Shown here piece after piece: positions 54,649 to 63,910 of a stretch of DNA of 64,000 nucleotides. The stretch spans positions 1-64,000 of the forward strand of contig NZ_SOEB01000002.1 in the NCBI RefSeq assembly GCF_004365965.1, written 5' to 3'. The stretch is from Rhodovulum visakhapatnamense (GTDB lineage Bacteria; Pseudomonadota; Alphaproteobacteria; Rhodobacterales; Rhodobacteraceae). Position numbers and translations under genes: made by a program. Position 1 is the stretch's first letter; each line of letters opens with the position of its first letter. The notes under the pieces were generated by a model. The model saw nothing but the letters and a program-made list of their open reading frames with translations. It searched no databases and was not told the origin of the DNA.

Positions 54649-55224
54649 ATGATCGTGAAACCTGTTACCGAATGCCTCGCCGAAGCGGCCCGCGCGGCCT
54701 CGGGCAAGGGTCTGCCGCCGGTGCACCTGTGGAACCCGCCCTTCTGCGGCGACATCGACATGCGGATCGCCCGGGACGGGACCTGGTTCTACCTCGGCAC
54801 GCCGATCGGCCGGGCCCCGCTGGTGCGGCTGTTCTCGACCATCCTGAAACGCGAGGGCGACCGCCATTTCCTCGTCACCCCGGTCGAGAAGGTCGGCATC
54901 ACCGTCGACGACGCCCCTTTCGTCGCGGTCGATGTGGACCGTTCGGATGAGGGTGGCGAACCTGTCCTGACCTTCACGACCAATGTCGGCGACCGCGTTG
55001 CGGCTGGCCCGGGCCACGAGATCCGGGTGACGCGCGATCCTGGAACCGGCGAGCCCGCGCCCTATCTCCATGTCCGCGCGGGTCTTCAGGCGCTGATCGA
55101 CCGCAAGAGCTTCTACCGGATGGCCGAGATCGGAGACACCGTCCGGCACGAGGGCCGGGACTGGTTCGGGTTCCGCTCCAAGGGCCTTTTCTTTCCGGCA
55201 ATTCCCGCCGAGGAACTGACCTGA
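54649..55224 (+). CDS. DUF1285 family protein
   Basis: A 191-residue soluble protein of the DUF1285 family. The conserved core is LPPVHLWNPPFCGDIDMRIARDG in consecutive parts, then WFYLGTPIGR, LVRLFSTILKREGD and VEKVGITVDDAPFVAVDV. Its structure family is known but not its function. I chose the ATG at 54649 (ACAGGGAC upstream); ATG at 54625 and 54589 are in frame but overlap the moxR promoter. It is divergent from moxR. Confidence 0.85.
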   Translation: MIVKPVTECLAEAARAASGKGLPPVHLWNPPFCGDIDMRIARDGTWFYLGTPIGRAPLVRLFSTILKREGDRHFLVTPVEKVGITVDDAPFVAVDVDRSDEGGEPVLTFTTNVGDRVAAGPGHEIRVTRDPGTGEPAPYLHVRAGLQALIDRKSFYRMAEIGDTVRHEGRDWFGFRSKGLFFPAIPAEELT

Positions 55225-55254
55225 GCGCAAGCCATGCTGCACGCGCGCGACATG

Positions 55255-55275
55255 GGTATTTGAGCCAAGAAGAAA
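55255..55275 (+). repeat. Dispersed motif, copy 5
   Basis: Reads GGTATTTGAGCCAAGAAGAA, 30 bases after the DUF1285 stop, between convergent DUF1285 and polA genes. Confidence 0.8.
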
Positions 55276-55332
55276 CCGGGAATGGGTCTTCGCCAAAGCT
55301 CCCCGCCCCCGCAGAACCTATGGGCGAGGCCC

Positions 55333-55353
55333 CAATTCTTCGCAGAAGAATTG
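55333..55353 (-). terminator. Hairpin at the polA 3' end
   Basis: CAATTCTTC (55333-55341), loop GCA, GAAGAATTG (55345-55353): a perfect 9-bp stem three bases beyond the polA stop on the minus strand. No T-tract follows. Confidence 0.5.
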
Positions 55354-55356
55354 CGC

Positions 55357-58164
55357 CTAATGCGCCGCGGCCCAGTTCGGCCCCTGCCCGGCATCGACGA
55401 CCAGCGGCACGTCCAGCGCCACGGCAGGAAGCCCGGCGCGTTCCATGACCGCGCGCGCGCACTCGGCGACATCTTCTGCCGCCCCCGCCTCGACCTCGAA
55501 GATCAATTCGTCATGGACCTGCAGCAGCATCTTCGCAGGTAGCCCCGCGATCGCCGCAGGCATCCGGATCATGGCGCGGCGGATGATGTCGGCCGCCGTC
55601 CCCTGGATCGGAGCGTTGATCGCCGCACGCTTCGCAAAGCCCGCCTGCGGCCCCTTGGCGCCGATCTCGGGCGTATGGATCCGCCGCCCGAACAGGGTCT
55701 GCACATAGCCGTGCTCCTTCGCGAAGGCGACCGTCGCGTCCATGTAGTCGCGGATGCCCGGAAACCGCTCGAAATAGCGGTCGATGAAGCCCTGCGCCTC
55801 GCCGCGCGGAATGCGCAGGTTCCGCGCGAGGCCAAAGCCCGAAATCCCGTAGATCACCCCGAAATTGATCGCCTTGGCGCGGCGGCGGATCTCGGGCGTC
55901 ATCTCGGCCATCGGCACGTCGAACATCTCGGACGCCGTCATCGCATGGATGTCCTGGCCCTCGCGGAACGCCGCCTTGAGCGCATCGATCCCGGCGACAT
56001 GGGCCAGGATGCGCAGCTCGATCTGCGAATAGTCGAGGCTCAGCAGCACCTTGCCCTCATCGGCCACGAACGCCTCGCGGATGCGGCGCCCCTCTTCGGA
56101 ACGCACGGGAATGTTCTGCAGGTTCGGATCGGTCGAGGCGAGCCGCCCGGTCACCGCCCCGGTGATCACGTAAGAGGTATGCACGCGGCCCGTCTCGGGG
56201 TTGATGTGGTCCTGAAGCGCGTCCGTATAGGTCGATTTCAGCTTCGACAGCTGGCGCCAGTCCAGTACACGCGCGGGCAGGTCATGGCCCTCGGCCGCCA
56301 GATCCTCCAGCACATCGGCGCCGGTGCCATAGGCGCCGGTCTTGCCCTTCTTGCCACCCGGGAGGCTCATCTTGTCAAAGAGGATCTCGCCCAGCTGTTT
56401 CGGCGAGCCCACATTGAAGCTTTCCCCCGCCAGCTCGTGGATCTCGGCCTCAAGCGCGGCCATCTTCTGGGCAAAGGCGTTCGACATCCGTGAAAGCGTG
56501 TCGCGGTCGACCTTGATCCCGGTCATCTCCATCTCGGCCAGCACCGGCACCAGCGGGCGTTCGAGCGTCTCGTAGACGGTCGCGACCTTCGCCCGGTGCA
56601 GCTGCGGCTTAAAGAGCTGCGCAAGCCTCAGCGTCACATCGGCATCCTCGGCGGCGTATTTCACGGCCTCGGCGACCGGCACCTTGTCGAAGGTGATCTG
56701 CGACTTGCCCGAGCCCAGCAGCGACTTGATCGGGATCGGCTCGTGCCCGAGATAGCGTTCGGACAGCGCATCCATCGAATGGCCGTGCAGCCCCGCATGC
56801 ATCGCGTAGGACATCAGCATCGTGTCGTCGATCGGCGCGACCGCGATGCCGTGACGGGCAAGGATCTTGGCATCGTATTTCATGTTCTGCCCGATCTTCA
56901 TCACCGCCGGGTCCTCCAGCAGCGGCTTGAGCAGAGCCAGAGCCTCGTCCATCGGCATCTGCCCCGGCGCCAGCGCCGCCGAGCCGAAAAGATCGCCCTC
57001 TCCCTCGCGATGGCCAAGCGGGATGTAGCAGGCCTGCCCCGGCTCGACCGCCAGCGAGATCCCCACCAGATCCACCCGCATCTCGTCCAGCCCGGTGGTC
57101 TCGGTATCGACCGCGACCCAGCCCCGGGCCTGCGCGCGCGCGATCCAGACCTCAAGCGCGGCCGCGTCGCGCACGCACTCATACCCCTCGGGGTCAAAAG
57201 GCAGCGCGGCCGGCGCCGCGGGCACGTCGGGCGCCGCGGCGGAGCTTGGCTCGGACAGAACGGGCGGCTCGGCGCCCAGCGCATCGGCGACCCGCTTCAG
57301 CAGGGTGCGGAACTCCATCTGTGCCAGAAACCCCAGCAGGGTCCCGGCATCGGGCTCTTTGACCTCGAGATCGTCCAGAGTCTCGTCAAGCGGCGTATTC
57401 GCATCGAGCGTCACCAGCTTCTTCGACAGTTCGATCTGGGCGCGGTGCTCGATCAGGGTCTGGCGGCGCTTGGGCTGCTTGATCTCCTCGGCCCGGTCCA
57501 GCAGCGTTTCGAGATCGCCATACTCCTGGATCAGCTGGGCCGCGGTCTTGATCCCGATCCCCGGCGCGCCCGGCACGTTGTCGACCGAATCGCCTGCCAG
57601 CGCCTGCACATCGACCACCCGGTCGGGGCCGACGCCGAATTTCTCTTCGACCTCCTCGACGCCGATCCGCTTGTTCTTCATGGCGTCCAGCATCTCGACC
57701 CCGTTGCCGACCAGCTGCATCAGGTCCTTGTCGGAACTGACGATGGTCACCCGGCCGCCCTTCTCGACCGCCAGCCGCGCATAGGTGGCGATGATGTCGT
57801 CGGCCTCGTAATTCTCCTTTTCGATGCAGGCGATGTTGAAAGCGCGCGTGGCCTCGCGGGTCAGCGGGATCTGCGGGCGCAGATCGGCGGGCATCTCGTC
57901 GCGATTGGCCTTGTAGTCGGGGTAAAGATCGGTGCGGAAGGTGTGGCTGCCCTTGTCGAAGATCACCGCCACATGGGTCGGCGCATCAGGGCCGCGATTG
58001 TCCTGCACGTATTTGTGGATCATGTTGCAGAACCCCGCGACGGCCCCGATGGGCAGCCCGTCGGATTTCCGCGTCAGCGGCGGCAGCGCGTGGAAAGCGC
58101 GGAAGATAAAGGCCGAGCCGTCGATCAGATGCAGATGGCAGCCGGTGCCGAAACCCTCGGTCAT
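55357..58164 (-). CDS. polA: DNA polymerase I
   Basis: A 935-residue three-domain repair and Okazaki-fragment polymerase. The 5'-3' exonuclease domain opens with LIDGSAFIFRAFHALPPL. The 3'-5' proofreading domain keeps its metal-binding DTET (near 350), so it should be active, unlike in some bacteria. The polymerase domain has motif A LLSLDYSQIELRI (near 708), the O-helix RRAKAINFGVIYGISGFG and motif C QVHDELIFE (near 883). ATG 58164 was chosen over 58194 because the conserved domain begins at once. A 13-bp tandem repeat lies just upstream. Confidence 0.97.
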   Translation of the reverse strand: MTEGFGTGCHLHLIDGSAFIFRAFHALPPLTRKSDGLPIGAVAGFCNMIHKYVQDNRGPDAPTHVAVIFDKGSHTFRTDLYPDYKANRDEMPADLRPQIPLTREATRAFNIACIEKENYEADDIIATYARLAVEKGGRVTIVSSDKDLMQLVGNGVEMLDAMKNKRIGVEEVEEKFGVGPDRVVDVQALAGDSVDNVPGAPGIGIKTAAQLIQEYGDLETLLDRAEEIKQPKRRQTLIEHRAQIELSKKLVTLDANTPLDETLDDLEVKEPDAGTLLGFLAQMEFRTLLKRVADALGAEPPVLSEPSSAAAPDVPAAPAALPFDPEGYECVRDAAALEVWIARAQARGWVAVDTETTGLDEMRVDLVGISLAVEPGQACYIPLGHREGEGDLFGSAALAPGQMPMDEALALLKPLLEDPAVMKIGQNMKYDAKILARHGIAVAPIDDTMLMSYAMHAGLHGHSMDALSERYLGHEPIPIKSLLGSGKSQITFDKVPVAEAVKYAAEDADVTLRLAQLFKPQLHRAKVATVYETLERPLVPVLAEMEMTGIKVDRDTLSRMSNAFAQKMAALEAEIHELAGESFNVGSPKQLGEILFDKMSLPGGKKGKTGAYGTGADVLEDLAAEGHDLPARVLDWRQLSKLKSTYTDALQDHINPETGRVHTSYVITGAVTGRLASTDPNLQNIPVRSEEGRRIREAFVADEGKVLLSLDYSQIELRILAHVAGIDALKAAFREGQDIHAMTASEMFDVPMAEMTPEIRRRAKAINFGVIYGISGFGLARNLRIPRGEAQGFIDRYFERFPGIRDYMDATVAFAKEHGYVQTLFGRRIHTPEIGAKGPQAGFAKRAAINAPIQGTAADIIRRAMIRMPAAIAGLPAKMLLQVHDELIFEVEAGAAEDVAECARAVMERAGLPAVALDVPLVVDAGQGPNWAAAH

Positions 58165-58180
58165 GTCGTTCTCCCCGTCG

Positions 58181-58206
58181 CTGGCCCGTGTCACTGGCCC
58201 GTGTCA
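58181..58206 (-). repeat. 13-bp tandem repeat upstream of polA
   Basis: CTGGCCCGTGTCA occurs twice in direct succession (58181-58193, 58194-58206), followed by a partial third copy (CCGGCCCG). It lies 17 bases before the polA start and may be a replication slip. Confidence 0.7.
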
Positions 58207-58275
58207 CCGGCCCGCCTGCCGGACCTGCCTGCGGTCTTGCCATGAAGCGCACGGCTTCGCCAGTGCCGGACGCGC

Positions 58276-59019
58276 TCAGCCACAGGCGGAGCCGGGCGCC
58301 GCGCGTCCTTCGGCGATCAGCCGGTCCAGCATCGGCCCGTCGACCCCGCCAAGGATCGCCACGCGACCGACCACAAGGCCGGGAGTGCCGACAAAGCCGA
58401 AAGCCGCGGCCAGCGCCCGGGCCTCGGCCAGCCGCGCCTCGGTGCGCGGATGGGCCATGTCCCGCTCGAAGGCGGCAATATCGAGCCCCATCCCGGCGGC
58501 AATCTCGCGCATGCCCCTGGGGGTCGGCACCAGCGCCCCGCCCATGGTGCGCTCCTGCCAGTCGAGCGCCGCGCCCTGTGCCTCGGCCGCCAGCGCCGCC
58601 CGCGCGGCCAGGACCGAGCTTTCGCCCAACAAGGGCAGCGGCTGCCAGGCGATGCGGATCGCGGCCGGTCGGCGCGCCGCGCGCGCGATCAGCAGGGGCG
58701 TCAGCTGGCGGCACCAGGGGCAGCGGATGTCGATGAAACAGGCGACCGGCACCGCTTCCGGGACCTCAGGCGCGGGACCGAAAAGCGCGGCGCAGGGGTC
58801 TTCGGGCAGCGGCGGCGGGGGCTCGGCGGTCAAGCCGATCAGAGGCGACAGCGCAGGGCCGGGCCTCGGCACGCGGCGAAAGCCGGGCAGGCCCGGCACC
58901 GGTTCGGTCTCGATCTCGGGAGGGAAGGCCAGCCGCCAGAGCCCCGGCCCGGCCGAAAGGCCAGCGGTCAAGCCCACGGCCCCGATCAGCCAGGCCAGCC
59001 CGCGGCGGGTGACGGTCAT
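58276..59019 (-). CDS. DsbA-like thioredoxin-fold protein, exported
   Basis: A 247-residue thiol oxidoreductase. The N-terminus VTRRGLAWLIGAVGLTAGLS looks like a Tat-type signal or a signal anchor (twin Arg at 5-6). The active site is CPWC (100-103) and the cis-proline loop is GTPGLVVG. A third pair of cysteines (C76, C94) flanks the fold. The redox-active CxxC suggests disulfide formation or isomerisation in the periplasm. It lies 19 bases after the zinc-finger gene and 111 bases before polA. Confidence 0.83.
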   Translation of the reverse strand: MTVTRRGLAWLIGAVGLTAGLSAGPGLWRLAFPPEIETEPVPGLPGFRRVPRPGPALSPLIGLTAEPPPPLPEDPCAALFGPAPEVPEAVPVACFIDIRCPWCRQLTPLLIARAARRPAAIRIAWQPLPLLGESSVLAARAALAAEAQGAALDWQERTMGGALVPTPRGMREIAAGMGLDIAAFERDMAHPRTEARLAEARALAAAFGFVGTPGLVVGRVAILGGVDGPMLDRLIAEGRAAPGSACG

Positions 59020-59038
59020 CGGACCAGCGCGCGGCCGG

Positions 59039-59251
59039 TCAGGTCCTGACCTTGTCGGCAAAGCTCTGATGCACGAACTTGCGGTCGCAATAGCCGCATT
59101 CGACAAAGCCCGTCTCGGGCGGGATCGACAGCCAGACCCGCGGATGACCCAGACCCGGCCCGCTGCCATCGCAACAGACCCGCCATTCGCTGGTGTATGT
59201 CGTTTCGGGAGGGATGCTGTCGGTGTCCTGTCCGGGGGCTTCTGGGGGCAT
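59039..59251 (-). CDS. CHCC zinc-finger domain protein
   Basis: A 70-residue protein of the zf-CHCC family, the fold of mitochondrial complex I subunit NDUFS6. The zinc ligands are likely C26 or C27, H36, C52 and C55 ([11 protein letters not shown]). In alphaproteobacteria it may assist complex I assembly, but no nuo gene is here. The start at 59251 gives the usual length. It leads a small operon with the DsbA-like gene. Confidence 0.85.
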   Translation of the reverse strand: MPPEAPGQDTDSIPPETTYTSEWRVCCDGSGPGLGHPRVWLSIPPETGFVECGYCDRKFVHQSFADKVRT

Positions 59252-59350
59252 GCGATTAAGCTCCGCGCGTTGCCGAGGCGACCGGATCGCCTTATGTCCG
59301 GGGCCATGATAGCGAATGAAGCGGCACGGGCAAGCGTCAGAGGCAGGGAA

Positions 59351-60295
59351 ATGACTGGGAACGCGATCGAGATCGAGGGATTGACCAAGACCTATGCCGC
59401 CAGCGGCAGCCAGCCGCCGAAACAGGCATTGAAGGGCATCGACCTCGACATCCCTGCCGGGTCGATCTTCGGACTGCTGGGGCCGAACGGCGCGGGCAAG
59501 TCGACGCTGATCAACATCTTGGCCGGTCTGGTGCTGAAAACCAGCGGCAAGGTCAGCATCTGGGGCTTCGATCAGGACGTGAACCCGCGCCAGTCCCGCG
59601 CCTCGATCGGGGTGATGCCGCAGGAGTTGAACATCGACCCTTTCTTCACGCCGCGCGCAGCGCTCGAGGTGCAGGCGGGGCTTTACGGAGTGCCGAAATC
59701 CCAGCGCGTCACCGACCGGGTGCTGAAGGCGATCGGGCTCGAGGACAAGGCCGACGCCTATGCCCGGAACCTGTCGGGCGGCATGCGGCGGCGGCTGTTG
59801 CTGGGCAAGGCGCTGGTCCACCGGCCGCAGGTGCTGGTGCTGGACGAGCCCACGGCGGGCGTCGATATCGAGCTGCGCCAGATGCTCTGGGCCAATATCC
59901 GGCGGCTGAACGAGGAACAGGGCACCACCATCATCCTGACCACGCATTACCTGGAAGAGGCGCAGGAGATGTGCGGCGAGATCGCCATCATCAACCATGG
60001 CGAACTGATCGCGCGCGATTCGACTTCGGCCCTGATCGGGAGGATGGATGCCAAGACGCTGGTGATCCAGCCCGAGGACGAGGTCGCGGCCCCGCCCGAG
60101 ATGCCCGCCCCGGTCGAAACCTGCCTTCGGCCCGACGGCGCGCTTCGCTTTACCTATCGCCGGAGCGAAATCGGCACCGGCGCGGTGATCGAGGCGGTCC
60201 GGAACGCGGGCATCTCGATCCGCGACATCGCGACCGAAGAACCCAACCTCGAGGACGTCTTCGTCGCGTTGACCTCGCACAAGGGCGCCGCGTGA
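59351..60295 (+). CDS. ABC transporter ATPase (ABC-2 type), without local permease
   Basis: A 314-residue ATPase of the CcmA/NodI/DrrA type. It has Walker [11 protein letters not shown]-loop [10 protein letters not shown], signature LSGGMRRRL and Walker [13 protein letters not shown]. The C-terminal extension (about 230-314) is typical of ABC-2 exporters. No permease gene follows; instead the pseudouridine synthase starts inside the last codons (GTGA). The start at 59351 follows AGGCAGGGAA. The partner permease must be elsewhere or is missing. Confidence 0.88.
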   Translation: MTGNAIEIEGLTKTYAASGSQPPKQALKGIDLDIPAGSIFGLLGPNGAGKSTLINILAGLVLKTSGKVSIWGFDQDVNPRQSRASIGVMPQELNIDPFFTPRAALEVQAGLYGVPKSQRVTDRVLKAIGLEDKADAYARNLSGGMRRRLLLGKALVHRPQVLVLDEPTAGVDIELRQMLWANIRRLNEEQGTTIILTTHYLEEAQEMCGEIAIINHGELIARDSTSALIGRMDAKTLVIQPEDEVAAPPEMPAPVETCLRPDGALRFTYRRSEIGTGAVIEAVRNAGISIRDIATEEPNLEDVFVALTSHKGAA

Positions 60296-60840
60296 GCCGG
60301 GTGATCCTTTTCAACAAGCCCTGGGGGGTGCTGTCGCAATTCACCGATGACGGCCCGCCCCGGCCCGACCGCCGGACGCTGGCCGCCTTCATCGACCAGC
60401 CCGGGGTCTATCCGGCCGGACGTCTCGACCGCGACAGCGAGGGGCTTCTGGTGCTGACCGATGACGGGCGCCTGCAGGCCCGGATCGCGAACCCGAAGGC
60501 AAAGACCGAAAAAACCTATTGGGCCCAGGTCGAGGGCATTCCCCCGGACGGGGCGCTCGACGCGCTGGGGCGCGGCGTCACCTTGAAGGACGGGCCGACC
60601 CGTCCGGCGCGGGTCCGGCGGATCGACGAACCGGCCGGGCTCTGGCCGCGCGACCCGCCGGTCAGGGTCCGCAAGTCGGTGCCCGATTGCTGGATCGAGC
60701 TGACCATTTCCGAAGGCCGGAACCGTCAGGTCCGCCGCATGACGGCCGCCGTGGGCCACCCGACGCTGCGGCTGATCCGCTACCGAGTGGGCGACTGGAC
60801 CCTCGACGGGATTGAGACCGGAACCTGGCGCGCGGCCTGA
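60292..60840 (+). CDS. rluE: rRNA pseudouridine synthase, RluE type
   Basis: A 182-residue pseudouridine synthase of the RsuA/RluB/E/F family without an S4 domain, which is normal for RluE. The catalytic Asp46 lies in [13 protein letters not shown] (43-55). The N-terminus [14 protein letters not shown] and the C-terminal motif [21 protein letters not shown] are diagnostic. RluE modifies 23S rRNA (U2457 in E. coli). The GTG start at 60292 overlaps the ATPase stop. Confidence 0.93.
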   Translation: MSRVILFNKPWGVLSQFTDDGPPRPDRRTLAAFIDQPGVYPAGRLDRDSEGLLVLTDDGRLQARIANPKAKTEKTYWAQVEGIPPDGALDALGRGVTLKDGPTRPARVRRIDEPAGLWPRDPPVRVRKSVPDCWIELTISEGRNRQVRRMTAAVGHPTLRLIRYRVGDWTLDGIETGTWRAA

Positions 60841-60844
60841 GGCC

Positions 60845-61210
60845 TCAGCCCTTCGCCAGCATCCGCCCCAGAACGCGCCCGCCGAGGATGTGCACATGCA
60901 GGTGCGGCACTTCCTGCACCCCATGCTCGCCCGCGTTCGAGATCACCCGGAAACCGTCCTCAAGCCCCTTCATCTCGCAGACCCGGGCGATGGTGCGGGT
61001 GAAATCGACGATCTCGGCATCGCTCGCCTCGGCCGCGAAATGATCGTAGCAGACATAGGGCCCCTTCGGGATCACCAGCACATGCACCGGCGCCTGCGGC
61101 GCGATGTCGTTGAACGCAAGGCTCATCCCGGTTTCCAGCACGGTGTCGTTCGGGATCTCGCCCCGCAGGATCCGGGCAAAGACGTTCTGGTCGTCATAGG
61201 CATAGGTCAT
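60845..61210 (-). CDS. HIT-family nucleotide-binding protein
   Basis: A 121-residue histidine-triad protein of the HinT group that hydrolyses AMP-linked compounds. The triad is HLHVHIL (103-109), preceded by NAGEHGVQEV and the N-terminal FARILRGEIPND. The ATG at 61210 is preferred over an in-frame ATG at 61222, which adds four residues. Its end converges with the rluE gene, with four bases between stops. Confidence 0.93.
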   Translation of the reverse strand: MTYAYDDQNVFARILRGEIPNDTVLETGMSLAFNDIAPQAPVHVLVIPKGPYVCYDHFAAEASDAEIVDFTRTIARVCEMKGLEDGFRVISNAGEHGVQEVPHLHVHILGGRVLGRMLAKG

Positions 61211-61242
61211 GTCGGTCCTCACTCACGCGCTGTCGAAAGGGC

Positions 61243-62817
61243 TCAATCGTCGAACAGGGTCGCCGTATCGGCGATCCCGCGGGCCGTGTCATAAGGGATT
61301 GCAAGGAATTGCGCCAGCACCAGCGCCGCCTCGCTCAGCTTCTGGCCCGGGCTCAGACGGTACAGCGCCGGAAACCCGGCCGCCCTGAGCCGCGCGGTCT
61401 CGCGCTCCAGGTCCTGGGCCAGCGCCGGCAAGACCCGCGCGGCCACCCCCGGCGGACTTGCGTCCGACAGAAGCCCCAGCCGCCGGGCATGGCCCAGAAG
61501 GTCGGCATGGCTGAACGGGCAGACGATTTCCAGCACCCGCACGGTCGCCCCGTCGGCCTGAAAATCCGCCATGATCTCCAGATCGGCCGGGTCGAGGCAG
61601 AGGATCAGCCGGTCGGTGCCAAGGCTTTCATAGACCAGCCGCAGAAAGGCGCGGGGGTGGCGGCTGCGCTTGGCCCGACTGCGTTCTATCCCGCCCAGAT
61701 CGGGCAGGTCGACCGCCTCGTCATCGAAGGCGAAATCGGCGGAAGCCAGCCCCGTGGCCTGACGCACCCGTTCGACCAGACGGCGTGCGACATGCCATTT
61801 CTTGCAGGTCACCAGCATCAGCTGGCGCCCCTGCCCCAGTCCCGCGCTGCGTTCCCAGGCGCGGCCGCCAAAGCGCTGTCCGATCCGGCCGCGCCCGGTC
61901 AGGAACCGGTAGACCTCGGGGCCGCCGCCCGAGGCCGCGGGTCCCGGATCGGCCGAGGCGTAGACCGCCGCCAGCCGCGCCCGCAACGGCACGGCCTCGA
62001 CCGAGATCTTGCGGGCGAAATAGCCCTCCTGCGCCACCAGCAGGTCGTAGTGGTCGTTGTAGAAGGTCACCGGCATCCCGTAATCGGTGAACATGAGGAA
62101 GGTCGGCGCGCGCGACCGGATCTGGCCGGTCGGCACCAGATGACGCACGAGCGTCTGGAAAAAGGTCTCGTCCGGGATCCAGCTGGTGCGGAAGAACCGG
62201 ACCACATCGGGCCGCCGCACCAGGAAGGCCAGAATCGCCTCGACCGTAGACCGGCGCAGACACCACCACTGGCTGCCGATCATCACCTGCAGATCGGGCG
62301 GCGGCGCCCGCTGTAAGCCCAGCGCCTTCTGCACCGCCATCGAGGCATGGAACAGCCGCCTCTGGCGGCGCTCGTTGAAGAAATGCCGGTAGATCAGCCG
62401 TTCGTCCTTCAGCCCGGTCCGGATCCAGCCCGACTCGAAGAAATCGACGCTTTCGATGTGATCCGACCCGCTGTCGTCCAGATCCGCGCGCAGCCGCACT
62501 GCAGGCTTGATCGGGAGGCAGTCGCCTGACAGCAGGTAAAGATGCGTGGCCTGCGGAAACGCCGCCAGCGCGGCGCGGGCCGCGTTCAGCGTCGCCTGCA
62601 CCGGCGACCAGTCGCCCCAGCCACAGCGCACCCGCCGGGCGAAGACGGCCGAAGGATTTCCCGCCAGCGCGGCACGAATCTCGGCGAAATCGGCATCCGG
62701 CGCGCGGCGGTCCAGATGGATGGCGACCAGATCGCCCGCCGCCGTCAGCCGCCCGGCCTGAGCGACGATCGTGTCCGGGTCCCTGTGACAGAGCAGCAAA
62801 TAGGCGACGGTCGCCAT
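61243..62817 (-). CDS. GT14-family (core-2/I-branching) glycosyltransferase with DUF5928
   Basis: A 524-residue protein. Its N-terminal half is a glycosyltransferase 14 domain (VAYLLLCHRDPDTIVAQAGR, IHLDRRAP, THLYLLSGDCLPIKP, MIGSQWWCLRRST and WIPDETFFQTLVRH). The C-terminal half (about 300-524) is the DUF5928 region found in Rhodobacteraceae. It may transfer N-acetylglucosamine or xylose to a surface glycan. In related genomes this gene is beside a sulfotransferase, and a damaged one follows here. Confidence 0.87.
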   Translation of the reverse strand: MATVAYLLLCHRDPDTIVAQAGRLTAAGDLVAIHLDRRAPDADFAEIRAALAGNPSAVFARRVRCGWGDWSPVQATLNAARAALAAFPQATHLYLLSGDCLPIKPAVRLRADLDDSGSDHIESVDFFESGWIRTGLKDERLIYRHFFNERRQRRLFHASMAVQKALGLQRAPPPDLQVMIGSQWWCLRRSTVEAILAFLVRRPDVVRFFRTSWIPDETFFQTLVRHLVPTGQIRSRAPTFLMFTDYGMPVTFYNDHYDLLVAQEGYFARKISVEAVPLRARLAAVYASADPGPAASGGGPEVYRFLTGRGRIGQRFGGRAWERSAGLGQGRQLMLVTCKKWHVARRLVERVRQATGLASADFAFDDEAVDLPDLGGIERSRAKRSRHPRAFLRLVYESLGTDRLILCLDPADLEIMADFQADGATVRVLEIVCPFSHADLLGHARRLGLLSDASPPGVAARVLPALAQDLERETARLRAAGFPALYRLSPGQKLSEAALVLAQFLAIPYDTARGIADTATLFDD

Positions 62818-62901
62818 GCAGATCCCCCGAACGGGCGGCCGCAGTGTCGCCAGGGCCGCATTTGCCGATTATTACGGGCTCTGAGGACAGAAGTCACCGC
62901 A

Positions 62902-63753
62902 GGCGGTTCGGTTCCGCCCGCATCGACCAGGCGGAAGACGGGCTTTCCCGGCACCTGGATTGACCTTGAGCGAAAGCATGCTTGCCGCGTGGTGCCGAAA
63001 TGCGCCTGCTCGACCATCGGCCAGATCATGTATTTCTCGGATCGCGGCCGGTTCTATGACGGCGATATCCACGAGGCCGCCGAGGGTCTGCACAAATGGG
63101 CGTCCGAGGACAGCCAGCCCGCGATCGACCGCCGCGCCCGCGCGCGGGACACGCTGGCCTTCACCTGCATGCGCACGCCCTATGCCCGGGTGCTGTCCTC
63201 CCTCTTCAACAAGATCTGCGGTATCCAGCGCAGCGGCACCCGTTACCGCGGCAAGCTGGTGTCGGCGCTGATCGAACCCTACGGCATCGAGCTCGGCGGC
63301 CCCGACGGCCAGCAGGAATTCGACCAGATCGCCAGCTTGCGCCGTTTTCTGCTGTCTGCCCGCGACCCGATCCGCTGGCGCCGCCCGATGGAGCCCGACA
63401 TCCACTGGTCCGACATGTCGGGCCATGTGGCGACCTTCATCGCCAATGGCGGCCGCCACGACCGGATCTTCGCCACCGAATGCGCCGATACTGGGATGCA
63501 GGCGGTGCTCGACGCCGCGCCGATCCGTCACCCGGTCGACCTCGCCCAAATCCCCCGCTTCAACGAATCCGAAGGCTACGGGCCGCGCCGCGCCCACCCG
63601 GTCGGGGCCTATTTCGACGACCTGTCGCGCCATCTCGTCTACGAGATCTGACATCGCGACTTCCGGCTCTTTCGCTACGACGCGGAACACCCCGCCAATC
63701 AGCGTCCGCTGGGCGAGATCGACCTCGACGCGGTCCACGCCCATCTCGGCGAC
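62902..63753 (+). pseudogene. Sulfotransferase (family 2-like), interrupted by an in-frame stop
   Basis: The frame encodes a PAPS-dependent sulfotransferase: PAPS loop VVPKCACSTIGQIMY, 3'-phosphate loop FTCMRTPYARVLSSLFNKI, DIHWSDMSGH and IPRFNESEGYGP. A TGA at 63649-63651 follows HLVYEI, yet the same frame continues with HRDFRLFRYDAEHPANQ and GEIDLDAVHAHLGD, the expected C-terminus of this family. No ATG is found near the expected N-terminus; the first in-frame GTG codons are at 62989 and 62992, inside the conserved core. It is therefore probably a pseudogene, or has a sequencing error. The 5' end given is approximate. Confidence 0.75.
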
Positions 63754-63780
63754 CGAGCCCCGGGCTCATCCCGTCGCGGC

Positions 63781-63801
63781 CTTCTTCTTGGCCGAAATAC
63801 C
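63781..63801 (-). repeat. Dispersed motif, copy 6
   Basis: Minus-strand copy reading GGTATTTCGGCCAAGAAGAA, just past the expected end of the sulfotransferase gene. Confidence 0.8.
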
Positions 63802-63840
63802 CCCGCCGGAGGCGCGCGCGTCAGCGCGCCCGGCCCAAGG

Positions 63841-63887
63841 CCGGCCCGCACGGGGCGCGCGCAGCGCGCGCGCCCCGTGCGGGCCGG
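63841..63887. terminator. 22-bp perfect GC hairpin after the sulfotransferase gene
   Basis: The left arm 63841-63862 begins CCGGCCCGCACGGGGC and continues in GC repeats; the right arm 63866-63887 is its exact complement with a 3-base loop (AGC). It lies between the convergent sulfotransferase and the gene at the right edge. A smaller CGCGCG-rich repeat precedes it. Confidence 0.6.
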
Positions 63888-63910
63888 GGGCGGGAGCGCC
63901 CCCGCCGCCT

